In this document: in pieces, positions 18,134-27,135 of the stretch
Numbering within the stretch: position 1 is the first letter of the stretch
Layout: each line of letters opens with the position of its first letter
DNA from: Bradyrhizobium canariense
GTDB lineage: Bacteria; Pseudomonadota; Alphaproteobacteria; Rhizobiales; Xanthobacteraceae
Direction: 5' to 3'
Length of the DNA stretch: 64,000 bases
Assembly (NCBI RefSeq): GCF_900105125.1
Contig: NZ_LT629750.1
Coordinates: forward strand, 5,049,001-5,113,000
The notes under the pieces: generated by a model
What the model was told of the DNA's origin: nothing
The model's database searches: none
What the model saw: only the letters and a program-made list of their open reading frames with translations
Translations under genes and position numbers: made by a program

Positions 18134-19132
18134 TTGGGGTTCGTGGTGCGTATAGCCGAACAAAGGAATGTCATTCCAGATACGAACTCGGTCGAGCAAC
18201 CTGCGCCGAGCGACCGCGCGAATGGGCCCGGACAACTCCGCGAAGCGTTGACGCGAAATTTCCCTTACGTGCTCTTCGATGTTCCTCCGGACTCGGATGG
18301 CGACATCACGGTGCGGAAGATCGGCGCGCATGCGATCGCCCATATGCGCACTTCGTCCTGGACGGCAGAAGCGACTGTCGGCCATGCCGATGCTCTCGGG
18401 TTCGGCGAGACTATCAAGCTCGTATGGCTGTTGAACGGCGTAATGACCTATGAGGACCAAGAAAGAGCAATCGCGATCAACCCCGGGGAGCTTTTCGTGA
18501 CGCGCTCATCCTCGGATTATTTTCTGAACATGAGTGATGGCTACGAGGGCCTGGCCCTCACGTTCGATGCTGGAGCGCACCCCGCCTGGCTCAATCTGGT
18601 GGAGCGAGGCGAGAAGGAGTTGGTGCTCAAGCCTAGCAGTGCTGCGGCGGCCTCGGCGGCAGGCATGTTGGCGCTGATGCGCCAGCCCCATAACGACAGC
18701 ACCAGCGAGCTCGTCCTCCATTCGCTATTCGAGTTGGCAACGGGATCGGTCAATCACGGCATCGCTGATCCGCCATCGGAACAAATCGCTCCGAGTCTTT
18801 TTCGCGCCCGTTGGCTGATCCGCCAAAATATCGCCGATCTCGACTACACTCCCGCGCGGCTGGCGCATGATCTCGGCCTGTCCCGGCGTTCGCTCTACAA
18901 TCGTTTCGCGGACTGCGGGATCACGCCAGCCGCGTTCGTCCGCATGGTGCGGCTGGAACAGGCGAAACGAGAGATCGAAAGTGATCCAAGGGGGCGCACC
19001 GGCTTAACGACCGTAGCGCTGCGCAACGGCTTTCCCGACAGTTCGAGCCTCTCGCACGCCATCAAGGCAAACTATGGCGTTACTCCGAAAGCATTGCGCA
19101 ACGCTAGGGCAGAACGATCTTGGCGTGGATGA
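18134..19132 (+). CDS. AraC-family transcriptional regulator
   Basis: About 332 residues. The N-terminal part (SWTAEATVGHADALGFGETI, EDQERAIAINPGELFVTRSS) matches AraC_binding_2-type sensor domains. The last 110 residues contain a double helix-turn-helix (YTPARLAHDLGLSRRSLYNRF and LTTVALRNGFPDSSSLSHAI). The frame opens at TTG 18134; GTGs at 18143 and 18146 are alternatives. It is divergent from the hydrolase-to-SDR operon, which it probably activates. It ends 12 bases before a tRNA-Ser-like repeat. Confidence 0.88.
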   Translation: MGFVVRIAEQRNVIPDTNSVEQPAPSDRANGPGQLREALTRNFPYVLFDVPPDSDGDITVRKIGAHAIAHMRTSSWTAEATVGHADALGFGETIKLVWLLNGVMTYEDQERAIAINPGELFVTRSSSDYFLNMSDGYEGLALTFDAGAHPAWLNLVERGEKELVLKPSSAAAASAAGMLALMRQPHNDSTSELVLHSLFELATGSVNHGIADPPSEQIAPSLFRARWLIRQNIADLDYTPARLAHDLGLSRRSLYNRFADCGITPAAFVRMVRLEQAKREIESDPRGRTGLTTVALRNGFPDSSSLSHAIKANYGVTPKALRNARAERSWRG

Positions 19133-19606
19133 AACACCCGATATGGCGGAGAGGGAGGGACTGCCTCGCCGTTCACAAAAACCCAATAAAATCAGGCATT
19201 TCTTGCAAGCCCGAGGACGCCGTGTGTACCGGTCCCGTGTCCCGAAGTCGATGGGATCGCTTCACCCCTTGCGCAATATTGATCACCGCTTCGATCGCAA
19301 TTCCGGTGAATGCCGCTATATCAATTTAGAGGGCAGGTTTCCCCTCCCTCCGTACCTCTGCTCCCCTGCCCTACCTTTTTCTTCCACCGATCGACTACCT
19401 TCCCAATAAACCCTTCCCCTGTGCGCTTTGCGTAGAAACAACCCGTTCAGGCGCGCTCGTTTGCGTTCGCAGCCGTAGGCTGTGATATGACCTTGGCGCT
19501 CATTCGTGTTAATCGGCGTGGGGTCCCGACGCCGATCGGCGAGCTGAGCCGTTGATCTGCCTCACCGTGGTGGGGTCACTGTCGCTTATTCACATCCTGG
19601 GAGGAG
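19133..19606. other. 474-base left border of the F420 island, no gene
   Basis: It contains the 17-bp att-like repeat (19144-19160), then AT-richer bases with GTGTACC/GTGTCCC repeats near 19222-19235. No integrase or other credible coding frame is seen on either strand, and nothing else was recognised. Confidence 0.5.
19144..19160 (+). repeat. att-like copy of tRNA-Ser 3' end (left end of island)
   Basis: TGGCGGAGAGGGAGGGA is identical over 17 bases and in the same orientation to 48089-48105, which covers the CCA end and T-arm side of the tRNA-Ser gene. tRNA-targeting integrases leave exactly this: an intact tRNA at one end and a duplicated 3' piece at the other, with the tRNA's 3' end facing the island. 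Confidence 0.75.
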
Positions 19607-20134
19607 CTACCAGACTGAGTGGCCGCCCTGATTGTTCAGCAAGACCGAACGAATCGATAAGTTCCCGCCTGCCGACCGGGTTTTCAATAATATGGGTCGC
19701 GGATAACGAATAGGCCTGAATGACAAATAGCCGCTTTTCTGAGCGCGGCCGGTGTTTTCTTCGATGAAACGAACACCCATTTCGTCTCCGTTGAGCCTGA
19801 TGAGCCCGCAGCGTCGAAACACCCGGCCACTCGCAGAAAACAACAAGACAAATTCCTTGAGGCTTAATCCCGCGACAGAGTCGGCTATTATAAGGCGGGC
19901 GCCCGTCCTGGAAATATCGAGCAGCGTACACTTACGGCGCCATGATCCGTCGATCGACATGATGTAAACGATCAAGCCCTTCGTGAACGGAACGCGGTCG
20001 GATTGCTTCACCGACGTCAATGAGTTCAGGCAGGCGTCGCGAAAGTTCAGAGTTAACTTTACACCGATTGCCGAAGAATTTCGGTGCAACAGTCGATTTT
20101 GAACCTTGCTGACTTCGACATATCGCTCGTGCAC
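19607..20134 (-). CDS. PilZ-domain protein
   Basis: A 175-residue protein whose residues about 47-125 form a PilZ-like domain: SDRVPFTKGLIVYIM, then CTLLDISRTGARLIIADSV and RRCGLIRLNGDEMGVRFIEE. The D-x-S-x-x-G-A-R/K pattern is the PilZ hallmark; the upstream RxxxR element for cyclic di-GMP is not clear. Its first ~17 codons overlap a divergent AraC fragment, so the true start may be an internal codon. Bradyrhizobia carry many such short PilZ proteins. Confidence 0.72.
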   Translation of the reverse strand: MHERYVEVSKVQNRLLHRNSSAIGVKLTLNFRDACLNSLTSVKQSDRVPFTKGLIVYIMSIDGSWRRKCTLLDISRTGARLIIADSVAGLSLKEFVLLFSASGRVFRRCGLIRLNGDEMGVRFIEENTGRAQKSGYLSFRPIRYPRPILLKTRSAGGNLSIRSVLLNNQGGHSVW

Positions 20135-20497
20135 TCATTTCCCAGGCTTGCAGACATGCAGCTTGCCCCAAATTGCACAACAATTTGCTTTGTGATGAGT
20201 GGCGATGATCTAATTCGCTTCAATGGGGTCGACGTCGCCCGAGGATTTGTTGGCATCGGTCATGTTGGAGATTACTTTTCGATGATCGAAAGGACCGGAG
20301 CGCGGCTCGCTTCCGTCATCTTTACTCCCGCAATTCATGACCGTAGCTGGCCCGAAACGCGGGGGGCAGGCCCATTATACGAGGCCACACGACCCAGAAG
20401 TTTGCCTGCCTTGAACGAAAGCGCTCTCTCTTCGGTGGTCAGCGACCGCTCGACTGCCTCAGCAGGCCATCGTTCGCGGCGAGCGATGTTCTCGTGA
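20084..20497 (+). pseudogene. truncated AraC-family regulator (sensor part only)
   Basis: The frame begins LNLADFDISLVHSFPRLADM and continues with GDDLIRFNGVDVARGF and RTGARLASVIFTPAIHDRSW, the sensor half of a common rhizobial AraC type. After about residue 85 the similarity ends, the frame stops at 20497 and no helix-turn-helix follows. I therefore read it as a decayed gene at the edge of the island. It overlaps the start of the PilZ gene on the other strand. Confidence 0.55.
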
Positions 20498-20657
20498 ATA
20501 ACTTTGTGACCGGTCGGAATAACCGCACGCGCACCTTTCGACGATCTTCTGCGTCGGGCTTCTGTGCGATAGACCATCAGCCTCCAATTCGCGCAATGCG
20601 GCCGCCAAGTTCGATGACCGCATGCTCTCCGATTCGCCTAGCGCGGTAAAGATCCCG

Positions 20658-20890
20658 TCATCGCCAGCGCTTACTCCAGCGTGTGCGCATCACTCCGATC
20701 CCACAGATAATCGCGATGACTGGCAGCGGCGCCAACGTCAACCTCCCGGGCCAGCCGAGCCAACGATGAGCGACTTGCGGGAGCGCCAACGGCGCCCAGA
20801 GGCTAACAGCCAAAATTGCAGCGCCCGAACAAAACAGCGGTCTTCCAGATCAGCCAACATGCACCAAGCAAGCCATAGCGGGCCGGGATT
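20658..20890 (-). pseudogene. cydB: cydB remnant (cytochrome bd oxidase subunit II)
   Basis: Two leftward frames join with a shift near 20830. The first reads PARYGLLGACWLIWKT. The second reads AVSLWAPLALPQVAHRWL, then LAPLPVIAIICGIG. Both match consecutive segments of CydB, the subunit II pattern being YGLLGATWL..KTEG and then AVSLWTP..P....RWF. The stretch between them is shorter than in the intact protein, so there is both a deletion and a frameshift. No cydA is nearby. The surrounding bases, 20498-20657 and 20891-21089, hold nothing else I recognise. Confidence 0.6.
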
Positions 20891-21089
20891 TATCGGCGTC
20901 GGGACGCTTGACGTTAGCGCGCGCGGCCCGCTGGGTTTGCGCTAGCGTTTGTGCATAATGGGCGTTGACACCACAGGGCCCGCCAATAGCCCACGAATTT
21001 CCGGTGTAGAATGAACAAGGATACTCATAATAATTGCAGACTGGTAGAGGGGTCGAGGGGGCAAAAAAGAAACGCCTAATCCGAACTCA

Positions 21090-21437
21090 TCAATTTGGAG
21101 ATGGAGGAATAGCTGGCCGCGCTCCTGGCTCGTCCTGGCGATTTTGCAAAGACCATCCGAACAAGCCTCCATGCGATTGAGTATTTTTTTCAACCTGTTC
21201 ACTCCCAAGTTGTTCGTTTTGCGAATCGACTTTCGGAATAATAGTGCACTTCAAAGAATAGATTAGCTTTCCGTCCTCGGTACGACCGATAGGAGCGCAC
21301 ACGTCATCAACCTCAGCCACCAACTTATTTCCTGAGGCTGAAACAACGGTTGTAGACGATAAGACACACAGCGCGACGAGAGAAATTGCCGACATGTGCC
21401 CTTTAAAACGATTCAACGAGACGATCTTTTCGCGCAC
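21090..21437 (-). CDS. small secreted protein of unknown function
   Basis: A 115-residue protein with a signal peptide (SLNRFKGHMSAISLVALCVL, then VVSASG) and a short mature part with two cysteines near residues 46 and 64 (DVCAPIGRTEDGKLIYSLKC). The frame opens at 21662, but a GTG at 21437 has AAGGAAGG 7 bases upstream and gives a clean signal sequence, so I choose it. It lies about 210 bases downstream of the aspartase gene on the same strand. I do not recognise the family; it may be exported to the periplasm with one disulfide. Confidence 0.55.
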   Translation of the reverse strand: MREKIVSLNRFKGHMSAISLVALCVLSSTTVVSASGNKLVAEVDDVCAPIGRTEDGKLIYSLKCTIIPKVDSQNEQLGSEQVEKNTQSHGGLFGWSLQNRQDEPGARPAIPPSPN

Positions 21438-21649
21438 AGCATTTCCTTCCTTCTCACCAAAGGTGGCATCGTTAACTTTCTTAACGATGGGCACATAGAG
21501 GAATCGAGCCAAATCCCTGGACGGCCGACAAAAAATACCCCACGACCTGTCAGATCCCAAAAACAGATTCGTCAAGCTTAACACAGAGAATATATTATTC
21601 GGCTGCTCATCAGAAATCCCAATATTAGTCCTACCCTCGGTGGAAGCGA

Positions 21650-23059
21650 TTATTCCGCACATTGCTCTACTCCTCCGGCCACCAATGAATCGAGATCGAG
21701 AAGTTGGTTTACCTCATCTTCCGACAGCCCGGCCTGAATCGCGAGTTCGCGTACACTTTCGCCACTAGCCAATGCTCTTGTCGCGATTTCTGCCGCAATC
21801 TCATATCCCAACAGCGGAACGAGCGCGGTCGCCGACCCTGCACTTTTATTCAGGTTTTGACGGCAAACGTCGGGCTGGGCCTGAATGCCCTCAACACAAA
21901 GCTCGGTGAAGGTTTTGATGGCGTTCGTAAGCATCTTCAACGAATTGAAAATATTGTAAGCTATCAAGGGTTCAAATGCATTTAATTGGAGCTGGCCAGC
22001 TTGCGCAGCCATTCCGACTGCGAGGTCGTTCGCAATTACCTGAAAACAAACCTGGTTCACCATTTCAGCGATAACAGGATTGATTTTTCCAGGCATGATC
22101 GAGGAGCCTGGCTGTCTCGGCGGAAGTCTTATTTCACCTATGCCTCCCTGTGGGCCAGATGCCAAAAGCCTTAAGTCGCTGGCTATTTTTGATAGCTTTA
22201 CCGCGATCTGCTTTAAAACACCTGAGAAACTAACAAATGCGCCTACGTCCCAACTTGCAGCTATCAAATCAGACGACTGATGAAGATCAATGCCACTGAT
22301 CCTTGATAGGGTCTGAAGCGCCATAGAACTGAATTTTGATCCTGCATTTATTCCAGTGCCTATCGCAGTTCCGCCTAAGTTGACTTCGTGCATCAATACC
22401 CTGGCCTCTTTCAAACGGTCAATTTCACTTCGAAGGACAGTGCCGAATGCTGCTAATTCATCTCCTAAACGCATAGGGACAGCGTCTTGCAGCTGCGTTC
22501 TTCCTAACTTCATTATTGTTAGATGGTCTTGCCCTTTCAAGTTGAATGCTTCTGCGAGGTTTTTCAAAGTTTCTCCCAGAAAAATGGACTCAGCGGCGAT
22601 AGCTATGCGAATTGCCGTCGGGAAGACATCATTAGTGGACTGACTAAGATTTACGTCGTCGTTGGGGTGAAGTTGGTCGTAACGACCCTTCGCTATTCCG
22701 ATAAATTCGAGGCCTCGATTGGCTATCACTTCATTCATGTTCATGTTTGCAGACGTTCCAGCACCGCCTTGCATCATGTCCGTAGGAAATTGGTCATCCA
22801 GCATCCCAGCACGAACGCACTCGCAGGCCCTGACTATTGCATGACACTTGGTCTCGGATAAGCGGCCGATTTCGAAATTGGCTGTTGCCGCTGCCTGTTT
22901 CACCATTGCAAGCCCCCTGATCAAACAAGGGTATTGAGAGAAATAATATCCGCTGATTTGAAAATTCTGGACAGCGCGAGCCGTCTGCGCGCCCCAGTAA
23001 ACCCCCTCGGGAACAATTATTTGTCCTAAACTATCGTGCTCCACTCTGACGATCGACAT
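21650..23059 (-). CDS. aspA: aspartate ammonia-lyase (class II fumarase/aspartase family)
   Basis: A 469-residue enzyme starting MSIVRVEHDSLGQIIVPEGV. Family signatures are present: GGAGTSANMNMNE (98-110), HPNDDVNLSQSTNDVFPTA (131-149) and the mobile catalytic loop GSSIMPGKINP (318-328). The opening RVEHDSLG and PEGVYWGAQTARAVQNFQIS favours aspartase over fumarase. It would convert aspartate to fumarate and ammonia, or a substituted aspartate to the matching fumarate. In this island it could drain aspartate released from a carbamoyl-aspartate intermediate. Confidence 0.82.
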   Translation of the reverse strand: MSIVRVEHDSLGQIIVPEGVYWGAQTARAVQNFQISGYYFSQYPCLIRGLAMVKQAAATANFEIGRLSETKCHAIVRACECVRAGMLDDQFPTDMMQGGAGTSANMNMNEVIANRGLEFIGIAKGRYDQLHPNDDVNLSQSTNDVFPTAIRIAIAAESIFLGETLKNLAEAFNLKGQDHLTIMKLGRTQLQDAVPMRLGDELAAFGTVLRSEIDRLKEARVLMHEVNLGGTAIGTGINAGSKFSSMALQTLSRISGIDLHQSSDLIAASWDVGAFVSFSGVLKQIAVKLSKIASDLRLLASGPQGGIGEIRLPPRQPGSSIMPGKINPVIAEMVNQVCFQVIANDLAVGMAAQAGQLQLNAFEPLIAYNIFNSLKMLTNAIKTFTELCVEGIQAQPDVCRQNLNKSAGSATALVPLLGYEIAAEIATRALASGESVRELAIQAGLSEDEVNQLLDLDSLVAGGVEQCAE

Positions 23060-23373
23060 GCGACTCCTTAATGTAACGAGAGAGTAAATCGTTGAATCAA
23101 GGAGATTCGCACGCCCCTCTCGACTGTCTCGTCCACCCTTGTCCAACAATCAGCCACGCCGCATTGCGATTGAACTCACACTGCTCAATCTTTGGACGAC
23201 CGGACGCTCTAGTCCGCCTATTCTGTCGGCTTAATCAGTGCTTTTCGCCGTAGCGAACGGTAAGCGACCGAAGCTTACGCGACGAGGCCATGACAATCGT
23301 TGGAAGCTGCACATCGCAATCTGCGTGACCGCATCGTGAGCGGTTAAGTCAAATGCTGAAAACGGGGGTTAAA

Positions 23374-24480
23374 ATGTCTTCTCGAAATGTCGCCCGACGG
23401 CTCTTTGAGCTCGCACTAACATGCTTATCCATATATTCGACGCCAGTCTTCGCGGCAGACCAATCGCCGCCCATTAAGGCGAAACCGAAGCCAATAATCG
23501 ATGCCCCGTTTTTTTCCTACGTGGATAACCGATTAACTTATGCGCACGTCTTCAACACTACCGACGCAGGCTATTACAGCCCCAAACCCGGTGGAGGCTA
23601 CAACGGAAAAACCAACATGAACGTGGTCGCGTTCACTCACTTCGATACGTGGGCATATGGTACAAACTTTTTTACGGTTGGCTGGTCGAAATCAGATCAC
23701 AATGATCCTGCATCTCCGTGTACAAACGTAGGTGTCATAACCAATCCACTTCCAGGAGGAGGCTCCTTCAATGTACCGGCGGATTGCGCTGGCGCACAGA
23801 ACATGTACGGATTGATCCGAAGCACGTTCGGCTTCAACCAAATTTTCGATACGCAGGCATTCACGGCGGGACCACTCCACAATGTGTCGATCGAGGTCGG
23901 TGCGGATGGCGGTTCGCAGGCAACTTATTTTGCGTCCGCTACACGACAGGTTGTTGCCGGCCTACAGTTTGCATTTGACCTTCCGTATCACGGCTACATA
24001 AATGTCGCTCCTCTTTACAAATCGGAACTTGGCCACAATGCTTACACACAATGTGGAAGCGTTTTCGCCCCGGCGGTTGGTTGCAGCCCAGATGGTAACG
24101 CGCGTTATAAAGATACATGGGCGCTTGAGGTCAACTACGATATGGATCTCGGCTTTCTTCCAGAGTCCGTGCAGTTCTTTTCTATTAGTGGCCGCGTAGG
24201 AGTATATGGCCCGAAAGGCCCATTTGAAGGCGTCCCAGGACAAGAGCCAACCAAGACGGAAATCAACAGCGAGCCTATCCGGGTAACTTTCGACGCTGGG
24301 CGCGCATTCCTTGGCAAAAAATATGCCCACGAGGTGGATATATGGGCGGCTTATCGATATACGCAAAACCAGTTTGGTAACGACGCGAATTCCGCGCCTT
24401 TCGTCTGCACCGTAAATGGAGTGAGTACAAATAGCTGTACGACCAACGCTTACGCCACGGGCATGACGCTAAAATTCTAG
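23374..24480 (+). CDS. outer-membrane beta-barrel protein (Tsx-like/outer envelope type)
   Basis: A 368-residue protein with a signal peptide ending VFAAD, alternating hydrophobic strands, and a terminal MTLKF, the aromatic C-terminus required for barrel insertion. The SYVDNRLTYAHVFNTTDAGY and VAFTHFDTWAYGTNFFTVGW segments resemble the rhizobial outer envelope/Tsx-like channel group. Start ATG 23374 has GGGGG just upstream, better than ATG 23353. A strong terminator follows. Tsx channels pass nucleosides, which would suit the island's BMP transporter, but specificity is inferred. Confidence 0.7.
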   Translation: MSSRNVARRLFELALTCLSIYSTPVFAADQSPPIKAKPKPIIDAPFFSYVDNRLTYAHVFNTTDAGYYSPKPGGGYNGKTNMNVVAFTHFDTWAYGTNFFTVGWSKSDHNDPASPCTNVGVITNPLPGGGSFNVPADCAGAQNMYGLIRSTFGFNQIFDTQAFTAGPLHNVSIEVGADGGSQATYFASATRQVVAGLQFAFDLPYHGYINVAPLYKSELGHNAYTQCGSVFAPAVGCSPDGNARYKDTWALEVNYDMDLGFLPESVQFFSISGRVGVYGPKGPFEGVPGQEPTKTEINSEPIRVTFDAGRAFLGKKYAHEVDIWAAYRYTQNQFGNDANSAPFVCTVNGVSTNSCTTNAYATGMTLKF

Positions 24481-24502
24481 TTCTATCCCTCAGCGAAGAG
24501 CG

Positions 24503-24536
24503 AAGGCGCCGCGATGTCCCGCAGCGCCTTTTTTTT
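24503..24536 (+). terminator. rho-independent terminator after the porin gene
   Basis: AAGGCGC (24503-24509) pairs with GCGCCTT (24524-24530), followed by a run of eight T. It lies 22 bases after the porin stop codon. Confidence 0.85.
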
Positions 24537-24687
24537 CGCCAAAAACTTCTTTTGACAGCTCTCGGCCCTTATACCGTTTGTTTCTTTGGACTTTCAGGCA
24601 TACTGTACCAGTTCGAGTTGAGTTTAGGCATGATATTTGCTACGCCTCATGGACATCGTTTACATGCAGTAAGTTGGAACGTAGCTA

Positions 24688-26358
24688 ATGCGTAGCGAAA
24701 AAACAGCCGGGCCGCACGAAGGCCCAGACTCGGACATTTCGTTGATGCGCCTGCCATCGGAAGATGAGATACGAGGACAGCTAGCGCGCATTGTTTCGAA
24801 TACCGCTTTCGCCACTTCTGACCGCCCGCGACGGTTCCTAAGTTACATTGTTGATCAGACCTTGGTCGGGAATTCAAAGCGACTGAAACAATATTGCATT
24901 GCTACAGAGGTGCTCGGTCGACCGTCAAGCTTCGATCCGGAAATCGATCCAGTCGTCCGACTTGAAGCAGGAAAGCTTCGGCGCGCTGTAGAGAACTACT
25001 ACCTCCGGGATGGTGCTCAAGACCCAATCGTTATCTCGATTCCAAAGGGAAGTTACGTGCCAACCTTCAGTTGGCCCGCGCTTTCAAATACAAAAATTGA
25101 GTCAGCAAATACCCTTACCGCGACGAATCACCATCGCCACAATATTACCTGGTTGCCTGTCCCGGAATTTCATCGCTTGGCCGTGTTGCCGTTCGCAACG
25201 GTAGCTCGTGATGCGGATACGGTCGAGTTCAGCCGGGGTTTGCACGATCAGCTAGTCGTAGAACTTGCTCGATACCAAGAACTCTCAGTCTTCGTCGTCG
25301 ATTCCCTTGGTGAGTATATTGATCCCGCCACTGCGGTACTCGATATTGCAAAAGGCTTTTCAAGTCGCTTTATTTTGTCTGGCAGCATTCGACGAGGGAG
25401 CGCCAGTATAAGGACGACGATGCGCTTACACGACGCTACGACGTCATCAATTTTGTGGTCAGAAAGTTTCGACGCAGATCTGAACGATGAAGACCGACTT
25501 GCGCCGCAAGACTACATAAGCCGAAGGGTCGCCGGGACCGTTGCTGACTACTATGGAGTAATATCTCAGCAGATAAGCCTAGAGGCCGTCTATGGAGTGG
25601 ACCGGCCGTGGACTATTAACGTGGCAATCCAGCGCCATCGTTACCTAGCTAAAACGCTCGCGGAATCAGCGTATTATCAGGCTCGACGGGATCTTGATCG
25701 AGCTGTGTTGGCCGCACCGCATCACTCGCTACTTTGGGCTGCGCTGGCCCACACCATATTTTACGGTAACGTGCTGGGCTTTCAGGATGACGCTGACTGG
25801 CTGTCGCTCGTCGAGAGATATGCACAGCGCGCTTTCGAACTGGACCATCGCTGCGCCTACGCTCATGTAGTGATGGCCTTGCACCGCCTTTATCGAGGCG
25901 AATTAGACGAAGTTCGTAATACCTGCGCTCAAATCCTGAAGGATAATCCGCACGCTCCGAGCACCAAGCTAAGTGCGGGCTTCTTCACAGCTTTGGCAGG
26001 CGATTGGAACGTCGGAACGGGAATGATCAAAGAGGCTATGCAAAGTCTGCTGCACCCTCCGGCTTGGCCCTATCGCGCCACCTTTCTTAGCTTTTATAAT
26101 CAAAACAATTACAGCGCTGCTCTTCACGAATTGGCGTCGTACAATAGTCCTGAAAGCTTCACTCCGCCATTGCTGCGAGCAGCAGCTCTCGCTCAACTGG
26201 GCAGGATCTCGGAAGCAAGAGCGGCTGCCCGAGAGGTTCTCCGACTCTGCCCGAATTTTAAAGATGTTTCGAACAAATATCTGAAGTATCTCGTCGCGCT
26301 ACCCGATTTAGCACTGCATCTTCGCGAAGGAATAAAGAAGGCGGGCCTTCTTTCTTAG
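24688..26358 (+). CDS. TolB-like/TPR signalling protein (adenylate-cyclase-associated type)
   Basis: A 556-residue cytoplasmic protein. Residues about 20-130 form a rhizobial regulatory domain (RRFLSYIVDQTLVG, FDPEIDPVVRLEAGKLRRAV and ISIPKGSYVPTF). Residues about 165-265 form a TolB/FlgO-like domain (RLAVLPFATVARDADTVEFS). The remainder is TPR repeats (LWAALAHTIFYGNVLG, AYAHVVMALHRLYRGELDEV). Bradyrhizobia use this design in CadC- or adenylate-cyclase-like regulators, but no DNA-binding or cyclase domain is evident here. It lies upstream of cofC and could sense or organise rather than catalyse. Confidence 0.75.
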   Translation: MRSEKTAGPHEGPDSDISLMRLPSEDEIRGQLARIVSNTAFATSDRPRRFLSYIVDQTLVGNSKRLKQYCIATEVLGRPSSFDPEIDPVVRLEAGKLRRAVENYYLRDGAQDPIVISIPKGSYVPTFSWPALSNTKIESANTLTATNHHRHNITWLPVPEFHRLAVLPFATVARDADTVEFSRGLHDQLVVELARYQELSVFVVDSLGEYIDPATAVLDIAKGFSSRFILSGSIRRGSASIRTTMRLHDATTSSILWSESFDADLNDEDRLAPQDYISRRVAGTVADYYGVISQQISLEAVYGVDRPWTINVAIQRHRYLAKTLAESAYYQARRDLDRAVLAAPHHSLLWAALAHTIFYGNVLGFQDDADWLSLVERYAQRAFELDHRCAYAHVVMALHRLYRGELDEVRNTCAQILKDNPHAPSTKLSAGFFTALAGDWNVGTGMIKEAMQSLLHPPAWPYRATFLSFYNQNNYSAALHELASYNSPESFTPPLLRAAALAQLGRISEARAAAREVLRLCPNFKDVSNKYLKYLVALPDLALHLREGIKKAGLLS

Positions 26359-26509
26359 GGCGATCACTTTTAAGGTTAAGCCGCCACTTTGGTTCAGAAT
26401 ACCGAAAGTTACTTTTTAATCTTTTCATTTCTAAGCATGCTTAGGGTGTCGATCGTCCTCAGGCTGAGGTTTGAGTACCTATATTGGACATTCAACCAGA
26501 GTTTTAAAA

Positions 26510-27130
26510 ATGGAAAACCTCGGTATTTTGATCCCTTGCAAGGCGCTCACGCGAGGAAAATCGAGATTAGCTAGCGTGTTGAGCGATGAAAGTCGACATC
26601 AACTCTGTCGCTCGTTTCTATTGCGAAGCCTGGAATTAGCCCGCTCGATTATTATTCCTGACCATATCGGAATCGTAAGCGATGATCCCGAGGTACTTTC
26701 GATCGGACAGTCATGCGGTGCGCTGAGCGTTTTAGACACTGGGAATGGTTTAAACAAAGCTCTGGAGGATGGGCGTCTGGACCTGCTTAAAGCGCGCCCT
26801 TGCGTTAAGCGCCTGCTGGTGATGCCGATTGATCTTCCACTGTGTACGTCATCTGCGGTAAAGGCATTTGCTAAAAATTCCGAAGACGTTGCTCTTGCTG
26901 CCGACCGCTCCGGCGTCGGGACAAATATGATTTGTCTCTCGCCGAAGGCCCTAAACAAATTTTCTTTTAGGTACGGTAACAACAGCTTGGCTTCGCATAG
27001 GCAGGAAGCCGCGGACCAGCGATTAAGCATGTCTATCGTCGATGAGTTTTATCTCGGCTTCGATATCGACGAACCAGACCATTATAAAAGATGGATCGAG
27101 GGCGCCGCGAACGGCGAGCTTGCAGCATAA
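26510..27130 (+). CDS. cofC: CofC-type phospholactate/PEP guanylyltransferase (F420 biosynthesis)
   Basis: A 206-residue nucleotidyltransferase starting MENLGILIPCKALTRGKSRL, the PxKxLxxxKSRL signature of CofC/FbiD. Later VMPIDLPLCTS binds the metal-nucleotide and FRYGNNSLASHRQEA is the conserved FGxxSxxxHxxxA element. It attaches GMP to a C3 phospho-acid (2-phospholactate, PEP or 3-phosphoglycerate) for transfer by CofD. The longer frame from 26471 adds unlikely residues. It is about 9 kb from the other F420 genes, oriented opposite to them. Confidence 0.87.
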   Translation: MENLGILIPCKALTRGKSRLASVLSDESRHQLCRSFLLRSLELARSIIIPDHIGIVSDDPEVLSIGQSCGALSVLDTGNGLNKALEDGRLDLLKARPCVKRLLVMPIDLPLCTSSAVKAFAKNSEDVALAADRSGVGTNMICLSPKALNKFSFRYGNNSLASHRQEAADQRLSMSIVDEFYLGFDIDEPDHYKRWIEGAANGELAA

Positions 27131-27135
27131 AGCAA

